Below, one piece after another: positions 33,412 to 43,573 of a DNA stretch of 64,000 bases; position 1 is the stretch's first letter; every line of letters begins with the position of its first letter. The notes beneath the pieces were generated by a model. The model did not search any database and was not told where the DNA came from. It saw nothing but the letters and a program-made list of their open reading frames with translations. Source of the stretch: Gaertneriomyces semiglobifer (lineage: Eukaryota > Chytridiomycota > Chytridiomycetes > Spizellomycetales > Spizellomycetaceae); contig JAHLKF010000006.1 in the NCBI GenBank assembly GCA_025558075.1, positions 992,001 through 1,056,000 of the forward strand. The letters run 5' to 3'. The position numbers were made by a program, and so were the translations under genes.

Positions 33412-35163
33412 ATGCTGAGCGCTTTCTTCATATTCAATGTTAAGGGAGAGGTTCTCATCTCTCGGTTATACCGGCCGGATACAAAGTGAGTGGTCTCTGC
33501 ACCGTTGCTGTTAATCCACAGAAACGCTAAGAACTCGGTTGCAGGCGATCCGTAGCAGATATCTTCCGGATACAAGTGGTGTCATCAACAGATGTCCGGT
33601 CACCGATTACAACTCTCGGCAGCATGTCGTTCTTCCATGTTCGACATGAGAACATTTACCTCGTTGGAGTAACAAAAACCAATGCAAACGCTGCGCTTAT
33701 CTTTGAGTTCCTCTTTAAAGTCGTTGGTTTGGGGAGGAGCTACTTTGGCAAATTTGATGAAGATGCCGTTAAGAGCAATTTTGCACTCATATACGAGCTT
33801 CTGGATGGTATGCCATGACCTATTGCTGATTGGAAAATACACCCTGCTGATAGTATGTCTCACTTCTTCAGAAATTTGCGACTTTGGATTCCCGCAAAAT
33901 ACAGAGGCAGAGACGCTCAAGCTGTACATTACCACGGAGGGAGTGAGATCAGAAAAAGCCCTGGTATGAGATCTACATTGACGCCGGAGATCGACAATAT
34001 GGCTGACGGAGCATGAGCTTTTAGAAGGAGGAAGGTTCAAGAATCGCCATCCAGGCAACAGGCGCAGTTGCATGGCGACGGCCCGATATCAGGTATCGCA
34101 AGAATGAGGCCTTTGTGGATATTGTAGAGAGTGTAAACCTGTTGATGAGCGCGAAAGGTGATCGTCTGCCACCTCACCTTGTTTCCCCACCCCCTTGCAT
34201 GCACAACTCACATCTTCAATACAGGAACCGTGCTAAGGGCTGATGTATCAGGTCAAGTCCTGATGCGCGCGTACCTCTCAGGCATGCCCGAGTGCAAGTT
34301 CGGGCTAAACGATAGAGTCCTGCTAGAAAGGGAAGGCAAACTCCCTGCAAGTCCACGACCAGGGGCACGAAACGCCAACGCCGTCGAACTCGACGACTGC
34401 CAATTCCATCAATGCGTAAAGCTCGGGAACTTCGAACGGGATAGGACGATTAATTTCATACCCCCGGATGGCGAATTCGAGTTGATGCGATATCGAACAA
34501 CCGATAATATTAACCTGCCGTTTCGCGTACATGCTGTCGTTGTGGAAGTCTCGAAGAATAGGATGGAGTTTAAGGTGTCGATTCGGTCGCAGTTTACGAG
34601 CAAGATCTTTGCTCAGCATGTTCAAGTCAAGATACCCGTGCCGACGAATACCAGCGGCGCCAAGTGCATTGTTACCGCCGGAAAGGCAAAATATGTCGGG
34701 AGTGAGAATTCGTTGGTTTGGAAGTATGTTGGTTGCCTGTTTTGTCACTCTTGGCTGGAATGACAGACTGACGAAAAACACCTTCACTAGAATTGCTCGG
34801 TTCCAAGGACAACACGAGTATTTGCTTAGCGCCGAGGCCGAGTTGACTGCAACCACCAACAAAAAAGTGTGGTCAAGACCTCCTATTTCGTTAGACTTCC
34901 AGGTGCGCTTGAAACATGATTCATGGGGACTGGTCAGGTGGCTTATGAATCCTTTCTCTCTAGGTGCTGATGTTCACAGCATCCGGGCTAATGGTGCGGT
35001 TCCTGAAAATCTTCGAGAGAAGCAATTATGCCAGCGTCAAATGGGTGCGGTATATGACGAAACCCGGTAGCTATCAAATCAGAGTACGTGTCGCAATTGT
35101 TTCCTTGCGTTCACACTGATTATTAAATCCCTTGTGTCTTGAATAGTTCTAGATATGACACCA
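33412..35163 (+). CDS. APM4: AP-2 clathrin adaptor complex mu subunit, 8 exons
   Basis: Predicted 432-aa medium chain. Exons: 33412-33485, 33545-33807, 33872-33963, 34025-34157, 34225-34723, 34791-34902, 34964-35083, 35158-35163. The longin start is SAFFIFNVKGEVLISRLYRP, followed by SFFHVRHENIYLVGVTKTN and NFALIYELLDE. The mu-homology domain has GQVLMRAYLSGMPECKFGLN, SFIPPDGEFELMRYRT-like FIPPDGEFELMRYRTT, and ends KWVRYMTKPGSYQIRF. These match AP-2 mu better than AP-1 mu. AP-2 selects Yxx-hydrophobic cargo for clathrin endocytosis. The last exon holds only TTC TAG, i.e. one residue and the stop. The yeast symbol APM4 is used by orthology. Confidence 0.93.
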
Positions 35164-35655
35164 CGTACACCTAGAGAGGGAGCATACCAAAATCCTTTGA
35201 CCCACTGACTACGTACAGACACGAGAAGGGGGCGGACACATACACATATCAGAAGAGCACTTTTGATTTTTACACGCTCGTGTATATCGGGGACAAAATA
35301 AAACAAAGAGCGCATTTTCCTCTGTTTGTAAAATACTGACTAGGTTGTGTGGATGCGGTTGATGTTTTCTGGCACTTTCAATGATGTGTTCATTGTCTGC
35401 TTGTGCAGCAGCGTGTGTCGTCTGTGCATGTGTGTGTGTATATGTGTGTGAAATTCCTGTCTAGTACCGTTCTGGGTCGGTATGGCTAACCCACACCACC
35501 CCGAACAGTCTCTCTCTCACTTTTCGTTTTGAAACCTTTCTTTTCTAGCGACCACCCACCCATGTCTCTTAACAAACGTGTCAGCGATCCTTTACAACGT
35601 GGCAATGCGCCACGAATTCCCCTTGCAATTTTCGTCGTAAGGTTCCCGTTTTAGG
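35164..35655. other. Convergent 3' intergenic region with GT-rich tract
   Basis: 492 nt between AP-2 mu (+) and the HMG-box gene (-). A GT-rich tract at about 35425-35450 (TGCATGTGTGTGTGTATATG) is present. AAAATAAAACAAAG near 35290 may serve polyadenylation. No gene is supported. Confidence 0.45.
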
Positions 35656-37111
35656 TTATTGGTAGTTCAGTCGATCGTCATAGCCGCCTGTAGAAACAAA
35701 CATGTGTGAGAAAAAATCGAGCTACATACATATCGCTGTATTGGTACGCACGCGTCAGGAGTACATACCTCGTTGTATATCGTCCAAAAGGTGATCCGAG
35801 TAGGACCCAGTGTTCGACGTGAGGTAATCCTCGTCCAAGTCTCCCGGATTCAACGACGCATGTAGAGCGCCGATGAAGCTCATATTATTATCCGCCGGAC
35901 TGGGGAGCTGACCGCTCATGGTTCCCATGTACGAAGACGTCTGCGGGGATGCGTTTGTCAAGTGTGGATTCGAAGAAGAGAGGGGGGAGTTGATTGAGAG
36001 GTGGCGGTGACCGTCGTTGGTGTGGTCGTTTAGTGTTGTGTGGGAGGGCATGCCGAGACCGGTGTTGGATGACGCGTGGGCGGAGGTGTTGGTGGGAGTT
36101 GAAGAAGCAAATGTGGAAGAGGTGGTAGAAGAAGGATCCAAGTCGCTTGATAACCCCAAGTCTCTCGCATCCGAATGTGCAGACCGGGGTGTTCTCACTG
36201 ACGAAGAAGAAGGACCGGCCGAACTTGCGCTGTTGGTGCCAAGAGGCGGTTTGGTGTTGATTTTGGGAAGGTTCTTTTTCGTCACACTTTGCTTGCGTTT
36301 TTTGAGGGGTGTGTATTTGTAGTCGGGGTACCGGAGCATGTGTTCCCGACGACCGATTTCGGCTTTTTTGCGGTAGTATTCTTTGACTTCTTCAGGCTCG
36401 TTTCTCCACATTTCACCAATGATCACGGATATGTCTTTGTTATTTACACCGGCATTTTCTGCCAAAACTTGGTATTGCTTCTCCATGCGATCTGCACAAA
36501 ACCAAGAGTGCGTCAGTTCCGCAGTTTTGAACATTGAGAAAAAAACGCAAACAGTAGATCTACGACGCAACGGTGCGCAGAAACAAGGTAGTAGTAAAAC
36601 ACCTACATGTCATAAAAGAATTCGCAGGCCGAGGTATTCTCTTTGGCGCCGCCGGCTTCGGTTTCGCGGGTGGATAGTAATACTGCTGCTGGTACGCAGC
36701 ATACGGATGTTGCTGCACATACTGTCCCGACCCCAACTGCGACGGTGTCGGCACCACAATCGGGCCAGTTCCTTCTGACGGTACATAACAGTACTGCGGC
36801 CCCGCCGCAGACATTTGCGTAGGATGGACTATCCGCGGCGCATGCTGGCCCTGGTATAACGACGTGTGCTGGAACGCTGATATGGACGGGGTTTGACCCA
36901 TTGATGTGTGGTAGGACTGAAATGGGGGGACTTGGGAGGGTAACAAGCCGTTGGAGGCGTCGGCGACCGAGTAGGATCCGACGGGTTGTTGCGGGGGAAA
37001 CATTATGTGAGATGGAACGGTGTTGATACCTGGTGCAGAGGGAGTTTCGCCAGGTCGGATGTAGGGAGGAAATCCGGTGGTGATGGTCATAAAAGGGATC
37101 GTCGATCCCAT
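35656..37111 (-). CDS. HMG-box (MATA_HMG type) transcription factor, 3 exons
   Basis: Predicted 419-aa protein. Exons: 37111-36607, 36491-35769, 35687-35656. A Pro/Gln/Tyr-rich N-terminus of about 150 residues precedes a single HMG box. It starts PKRIPRPANSFMTYRMEKQ across intron 1 and continues NNKDISVIIGEMWRNEPEEV and RREHMLRYPDYKYTPLKKRK. The IPRPANSF and YPDYKYTP ends are the sequence-specific MATA/SOX class, as in fungal Ste11, Rox1 or mating HMG proteins. The C-terminal half is Ser/Thr-rich. Mating-type function cannot be claimed: no pheromone or other sex-locus genes are nearby. The intron within the box restores SFMTYRMEK. Confidence 0.88.
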
Positions 37112-38870
37112 TCTGCTTTTTTCCTCTATTGGGAACCGTAAAAGCGGGAATAGCCTCTATTGTGGTTTGGGACCCAGACGTGCGGGATGGGAGGGGGGCG
37201 AAGCGGGGCACAATGGTAAAGCGAGGGGATTTTGCGGAAAATCCAAATGGTGGCTATCTAATCTGATTGTGCGGGCTGGTAATAATTCAGCTAATACCAC
37301 TGATGCAGTAATGAGAGCCAACGTCTAAAAAGTTAGGGTACCAAGGTAAACTACCTGCTCTCCGTTCGAATGACGTGAACAAAATACTGAGCGTAGGAAG
37401 GTATGGACGGTTTGTTGAGAAAAGGGAGAAGTGGGGGAAACTGAGAGGGGCTCAGCGCGAGAACAACAAGAAACCGGATACAGACGCGAGAAACAAAGCT
37501 TTACACGCGACGAATATATAATACCAAAAACCGCCCGTCATCCACAACTACGATTGTGTGGAAACCCGGTATTTCTTGACTAAAGCTTGTGTGTTTTCTT
37601 GTAGGGTTCCCCGTTGAGATTAATTGCTCACAACCCCCTCACTTCTGTATGCGTTCAGAACAACGGTAAAAATGCGACAGGTTGAATGAACGAACGCGTT
37701 CGTGGGTTTGGCGCTCCTATTCAGAATCTGATTATGTAATACACCCCGACGCTGGATGCGCAGCACGCGTTCATTAAGAAACCCGAACGATGAATATGAA
37801 TGGACAGACCGAACTGTCTCGTATTCCACGCAGCTCCAGCCGCCGGTTCTCGCCAACTGATGTCAGTATGAACAGGCTCCGATCAATGGTGTTGTCTTTC
37901 TCTTTCAAAGCGCTTTAACGAACAAAGGCACCGCCGGATTTCAACACAATCCAACAATTGCCCCTTCGGTGCTTCCTTGTTATGGTGTTGTCAAACCATG
38001 AAAACTTCATTCATATTGGGGTTAGCGGATATATCTATTTCCCGTCTAAAAAGCAAAGTTATCGAAAAACGGAGAAGCTACCAGCTGATCCAAACCCCGT
38101 TCTGACAGTAGTTGCTTTACAAAAGCGTTACAGTGGGTCGAGGTTGGGGGTTGAATGTTTGTTTTTTGTAAATGCAGCTTGGAAATGTGGTATTATCCCA
38201 TATATTATGCACTAATCTCCCCACGCGTTCTCCACGAAGAAGGATATACGCCTTGTACGCTCTTTCTCTTCATCATCACACCATCTAACTTAAAACCCGT
38301 TTGTTTCTCCATTCCATCTTGAACATGGGGGGTGTTGATCTTTCAAATGGCAGGGGAGTAAAGGAGATGCGAGGGAGTAACAAGAGGGTTTGGATCTCCT
38401 TTTGGAGGTGATTAACTTTACGAAATGTGGAAAGTGTCATAGGGTGTAACATGTGTGTGTGTATGGGTTGTCTGTTTGGGGGAGAAGGCGTTTATGGATT
38501 GTGCGGTTTTTTGAGTGTTGGAGAAATCACAAGATGTTTTTGGGTTAAGGGAATGGAGGGATTCATATAAGTGGTTGTCCAATTTTGGAGTTGTGTGAAA
38601 CAGTGAATAGTTTACGCATGGAAGAGGACGGTTTTGAAGAGGGTGGTTTGTGAAATGGTGGAATAACAAGCGAGAGTGAGAGCGAGAAAAAGGGTTAAGA
38701 GTGAGAGCCAAGACGCAGAGAAAAAAAGAAGAAGAAGAAGCAGTGAAAAAGATTCACTTTCCCCAACACATCATATCACAACACTTTCCACAACAAAACA
38801 CCACCTCGCTCTGCAACCTCAACCCACCTCCCCCAAATTCAAATCACATTTCCGTATTGCAGTGTAAAAG
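37112..38870. promoter_or_regulatory. Long divergent intergenic region
   Basis: About 1.76 kb between the HMG-box gene (-) and the repeat-stalk membrane protein (+). ATATATAATACC near 37514 is a TATA candidate. A purine-rich stretch at 38665-38745 (GAGAGTGAGAGCGAGAAAAA) lies in the likely 5' leader of the plus gene. No coding frame shows domain or splice support. Its length fits a complex promoter of a regulatory gene. Confidence 0.45.
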
Positions 38871-41800
38871 ATGGGAAAAAACAAGAGCGCCCAAACAGCG
38901 CACACATTCAAAAAACTAGATCAAAGGGGCTGGGTACCTGCCGTGATCGCCGCCATGGAGGGACACCCTCCTGCGCGTCCTTCCTCTCAAACCTCCAATC
39001 AAACTGAGACCGATGGGGAGAGTCAGGGTGTACAGGGTGAGAATCAAGTGGTGCAATCAGAAGGTACGTTCTCGTTTTTTTGTGGGATGTTGTTGCGTGA
39101 GATTGATGTTTGGTTGTTTTTAGCATGGAGAGGTGAAGGGGAAGAGGTGGTACCCCAATTTGAAGGGCATACGATGGGGAATGGGGTGTTGAATGGTGGG
39201 AGTGTCGTCCCGGCTGAGGAGGTTGGGAAAGTCACATCCATCCCTCCGAATGCGAATGTGTCGCCCTCACATCTTAACAACGGCAGTCTGGCCTCCTTGC
39301 ACCAGGCGATTGGGAAAGGCACTCCTTTGCATCGGGGGAGTGTCATCCCGGCCGAATCCATTGGGAAAGTCACATCTATCCCTTCATCAAGTGACGCCGA
39401 CACAGGCGACCAAATATGGACTCACAACGACGGAAATCGGGAAGTGGAAGGTGTACCGTATATCCCGCCTCCTATGCGAGAGGCACCCGCACGACCACCA
39501 AACGCCAAACGAAACGCATTCAAACACGAAACCTCAACGCCCCAATTAGACGTAACACCATTTGAGTCAACACCTCAATTTGATGAGTCGGTGGGAAGTA
39601 TGGTCATTAACGGGCGCACCCCGGCAACAGTTCAAGTCCACGAAGTCTACGAAACAAAAAAACGACTCCGTTTCCTCCCTTTCGTATCCTGGACATCAAA
39701 CAACCCACACACGCGATCAAGAAATAGGAAGGCAAAACGGAAGGGGTTTAGTGTACCATGGTGTTGTTGTTGTGGGTTGTGTCGTCTGTGTTCGGCGTGT
39801 ACGACGGGAGTGTGTGCCGGTCTGGTGTTGGTAATTGTTGGATTGGGGTTTTTGGTGAATCTTGTGGTGTTGAATGTGGCGTTGGTTGGGGATTATAAGG
39901 AGACCAAGGCGGCGTTGATGGCGGTTGGGAACGAGAATGTGAGTTTGGGTGAGAGTGTGGTGACGACGATGGTGCCGACGGGAGGGGTGGTGGGTGGGGA
40001 TGAGGTGACGGTGTCGGTGTCGGTTGGGGATGTGGAACCTACTGTGTCGGAGGAGCCTACGCCGTCAGAAAGTCCTACGCCGTCTGAAAGTCCTACGCCG
40101 ACGCCTTCAGAGGAGTCTACGCCATCGGACACGCCAACGCCTTCGGATACTCCCAGTCCATCAGAAACACCCTCTGAGACTCCCACTCCATCAGATACAC
40201 CTACACCTTCTGATACTCCAACGCCGTCTGAAAATCCTACGCCGACGCCTTCAGAAACACCATCAGAGACGCCTTCAGAAACACCGTCAGAAACACCTTT
40301 AGAAACGCCCACTCCTTCCGATACTCCCACTCCTTCTGATACCCCAACAGAAACACCCTCAGAAACGCCGACACCCTCTGACACTCCCACGCCGTCAGAT
40401 ACCCCGACTCCATCAGATACACCCACACCGTCGGAGAGTCCATCGGAAACACCATCAGATACTCGCACGCCAACTCCGTCAGAAACACCGTCGGAAACTC
40501 TGTCAGAAACACCTTCTGATACTCCCACGCCATCGGACACGCCAACACCTTCTGAAGAGCCTACTCCCTTAGATACGCCCACACCGTCGGACACGCCAAC
40601 ACCTTCTGAAGAGCCTACTCCCTCAGATACGCCCACACCGTCGGACACGCCAACTCTGTCAGAAACCCTCACTCCATCAGAAACACAATCAGAGACGCCT
40701 TCAGAGACCCCTTCAGAGACTCCATCAGAAACGCCTTCGGAGACACCTTCAGAAACGCCGTCAAATACTCCCACACCAACGCCATCGGAAGATCCTACGC
40801 CAACTCCTTCTGATACTCCAACTCCCTCAGAAACACCCTCAGATACCCCAACGCCTTCCGAAACGCCTTCTGAAGAGCCTACTCCTTCCGATAGTCCCAC
40901 ACCTTCAGAAACACCCTCTGATACTCCATCAGAAACGCCAACACCCTCAGAAACACCCTCCGAAACACTACCACCACCACCACCACCACCACCACCACCA
41001 CCACCACCCCCCGACCTCCGACGCACCTACCCCTTCCCCCTCTCCACCTCCCTCTCCTCCCCCCTCCCCTCCTCACACCCACCGACATCTCCACCCGCTC
41101 CTCCTGCGCAATCTCCGCTCTCTCTCCCTCCACATGTCCTCTCTACTGTCTAGACGACCCTGGAATCCTCGACCGTAAGACTTTGTTTTTGTGTACGGTG
41201 GGAACGTGGATGGGTGTGAAAGATGAGGATGTGGAGAACGTGGATACGTGTGGGAATGTGAGGGTGGAATTGGGGGGTGGAGTGTGGAGGTTGAGACGGA
41301 TTGTGATGGGGGTGTGGATGTGAATGGGGAGGTGATTACGACGGGGTTGAAGTAAGTAAAAATGCGTTTCAAAAAAGGTTTTCTCACGGCAAAAAACGAA
41401 ACGAACACAAACACGAACACGAACACGAATGCGAACAGCATACTGAGACGCCTTTGTTTTTTTTTTTTTTTAGGATTGTGAATATGGTACCTGGATCCAC
41501 CGACCGTCTCTCCAAACTCGTCTCCATCACAGACTTACAAATCAGCGGTCTCAACTGGGGCACCAACAGCGGCGACCGGATTCTCGATGCCGGAATCTGG
41601 GCTTTACCGTTCCTCACAACCTTTAAATTCTTCGGTACAATTACCGACCCCGTCATATTTGAGAACCCCGTGGTGATATCGCGGAGGTTGCGGACGTTGG
41701 AGTTATGGGATAATGCGCCGTACTTTTCGTTTCCCCAGGATTTATCGAATGTGGGGTTGGAAACCTTGTAAGTTGCTTATCTCAAAACCGGTGTGTTTTT

Positions 41801-42156
41801 TTGTCATGGATGTTGATTTTTTCACTTTTAGTGTTCTGGATGGATGGCCCTCCATGTCGCATTTCTGGATGGACGACCAATTCCAAGAGATAGAAGGGTT
41901 CTACGACCCCACCACGCCGTTTGCGCAATCGTTGAAACGGTTTAGTGTGAGGAACTCGTTAATGTTTGAGATTCCGACGATGGTGGGACCACCGGTGTTT
42001 ACGCAGGTGGAGTATGTGGAGATTTGGAATGTGGATAATACGGGACCGGTGAAGGGGGATGAAGCGATGTGTCGGGTGCCGGATTGTGTGGTGGATTCGA
42101 GTATTTCGATTGTTCCGGGTGATCTTGGTGAAGCATGCACTTGTGTCCATGTTTGA
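38871..42156 (+). CDS. Membrane protein with Cys-rich juxtamembrane, Thr-Pro-Ser repeat stalk and leucine-rich ectodomain
   Basis: Proposed exons: 38871-39063, 39124-~41174, ~41228-41351, 41475-41767, 41832-42156. A hydrophilic N-terminus of about 280 residues (with repeated GKVTSIP units) leads to a basic and Cys-rich patch ([20 protein letters not shown]) and one membrane span ([20 protein letters not shown]). About 310 residues of [14 protein letters not shown] repeats follow, then poly-Pro. The last exons encode a domain with leucine-rich repeat texture ([31 protein letters not shown]) and a Cys-containing end ([12 protein letters not shown]). The layout suggests a type II cell-surface protein with a mucin-like stalk. 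Reading frame changes between the poly-Pro and the Cys-rich start of the ectodomain ([12 protein letters not shown]), without a visible intron. Family not recognised. Confidence 0.6.
40040..40980 (+). repeat. Coding minisatellite, Thr-Pro-Ser-Asp/Glu repeats
   Basis: About 0.94 kb of degenerate tandem repeats built from 9- to 15-nt units such as ACGCCGTCAGAAACACC, encoding [12 protein letters not shown] and TPSEEP blocks. Longer duplicated blocks are visible, e.g. [20 protein letters not shown] repeated as [20 protein letters not shown]. The antisense strand is also open across the repeat, which is a composition effect. Such tracts vary in length between strains. Confidence 0.9.
40969..41010 (+). 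repeat. (CCA)n trinucleotide repeat encoding poly-Pro
   Basis: A pure ACC/CCA run of about 12 units ends in a C6 homopolymer just before GACCTCCGACG. It lies where the coding frame appears to change. Confidence 0.9.
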
Positions 42157-42227
42157 AATGTGTGGTCTTGTGATGGTTTGGGTTGGTCCCGGCAAAGACC
42201 ATTTTGAAGAGAAGGAAATGACACTCT

Positions 42228-42822
42228 TTAATGAAATTCATTGACGCTATGCCTTACTCTGGCGCCCTTTGCATTGACCAAGAGCCACTCTTTCAAATCG
42301 TTCTTGATGGGTTTCGTACTACCACTACTACTACTACTACTTTTGGTATTTGTTGTATCAGGATCAGGGAGGAGGGTGGTGGGATAGATGTATGGGATGA
42401 GGATGGGATGTGACATTGCGGTGGTGGAAGCGGTTTCTGCGAGGAGGATGAGATGGACATAGTTGAAGCCGGGTTTCCAATCGCAGGGGACGGGTTCGGA
42501 GTACATGATCTGCTTGATCAATCCAAAATCGAATCCCGTATCCACCTATGTGTGTGTTAGCATTTAGATCCCGCGGAGTGAAGTATACTATATACATGTA
42601 CAGATGCATGCATACCTCTATGCGGTTGATGAGAGAGTTGTTGTGCCTGACGACGCCATAGTTCTTGACGGACAGGACGAGGGGCACCAATTTCAAGTCT
42701 TTGAGACGGGCGGCTTCTTTTGCAATGCGGTCACTCAACTTTTGCTTGCTCTCCTCATCCACCTCCACTTCCTGCTCTTGTATCTCTTGTGGTGCCTCCC
42801 TGTTCTCCGTTGTCGATGCCAT
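42228..42822 (-). CDS. Small hypothetical protein, 2 exons
   Basis: Predicted 174-aa protein; exons 42822-42616 and 42545-42228 joined as SLINRIE|VDTGFDFG. The N-terminal 50 residues are acidic and likely helical (EEESKQKLSDRIAKEAARLK-type). A compact central part follows: LVPLVLSVKNYGVVRHNNSL, then MYSEPVPCDWKPGFNYVHLI. A Ser-rich linker and KEWLLVNAKGARVRHSVNEFH end the protein. The intron has good GTATGC and CATAG signals, and both sides read as protein, so the gene is probably real. I do not recognise a family. It ends 71 nt from the repeat-stalk gene and is divergent from the MHYT gene. Confidence 0.65.
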
Positions 42823-43287
42823 GGCTTGCTTGCTTGCTTGTATGATGTAGTAGTTATATCTAGTAGATCTAGTAGATCCTGTTAACACTTTTAACCTTGC
42901 CCCAATGTGGCCAAAGTTCCGCCTTCCCCTTCCCGTGACTATCCACATGACTGTCACATGCACTCACATGCACTCACCCTTTCGGACAGGGCATGACTGT
43001 GCCCCCCCACCCACACGCGTAATAGTTGTTCGTCCGAGTGTGTGTGTGTGCGCACCTGTGCATGTGGGCATGTGCTGATGTCGTCTTGCACTGTTGGAAA
43101 TTGGTTGTTTTGTTAATTTTAATTAATGATAACTACTTTCTAGATATATGATTAACGTTAATAACTCGTTAATCCGTGTTTTTTCCCAAGGCATTTGCCT
43201 CATTTGCCCACGGAACACGTTGGTTGTTGTTGTGGTTGTTGTTAATTGCCCTCGGGGGGCCACGACACGCGTGTGTGTTATTTTGTG

Positions 43288-43310
43288 GTGTGTGTGTGTG
43301 TGTGTGTGTG
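43288..43310. repeat. (TG)n microsatellite
   Basis: Uninterrupted TG dinucleotides of about 11 units in the intergenic region. Confidence 0.9.
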
Positions 43311-43497
43311 CTGCCCCATCTGCTTGCCTTTTGCTTGCATGTGCATGCAATTGCAGTTGCTTGTTCGGCTACGTAAAACTGGCAATTTGCAATTTGCATG
43401 AACAACAGAGCAATTGCTGATCGCTCGCCAGTTGTTGGTTTCCCCGCCCCCTTTTCATCTTGCAGTAGAGTTCAGTCCCGCCCTTTTCTACCCAAAC

Positions 43498-43521
43498 ATA
43501 TATATATATATATATATATAT
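43498..43521. repeat. (AT)n microsatellite overlapping the TATA position of the MHYT gene
   Basis: About 12 alternating AT units, ending some 52 nt before the start codon at 43574. Confidence 0.9.
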
Positions 43522-43573
43522 TATTACAACACTGTAAGGACAACGACGAGAATTCACAAGATACACACGCAAT

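Larger units (their letters stand above)
42823..43573. promoter_or_regulatory. Divergent promoter region with microsatellites
   Basis: 751 nt upstream of the MHYT gene (+) and the small hypothetical gene (-). A TG dinucleotide run spans about 43288-43310. An alternating AT run at 43498-43521, about 50 nt upstream of the MHYT ATG, can act as a TATA element. No gene is seen. Confidence 0.55.

Noticed and set aside
36490..37111. HMG box taken as a mating-type locus
   Set aside because: MATA-type HMG boxes occur in many non-sex regulators, and the neighbours (AP-2 mu, a membrane protein) are not typical sex-locus genes.
36603..37211. Minus-strand frame of 202 codons overlapping the first exon of the HMG-box gene
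   Set aside because: It is out of frame with the HMG box, which is restored only by the chosen frame.
40040..41010. Possible CRISPR-like regular repeat
   Set aside because: Units are degenerate coding repeats without unique spacers of constant length, in a eukaryotic gene.
39893..41026. Long minus-strand open frame (377 codons) antisense to the repeat stalk, encoding Val/Ser/Glu/Gly repeats
   Set aside because: It is the mirror of the TPSDTP minisatellite, lacks any domain, and opens only because the repeat contains no stop codons in that frame.
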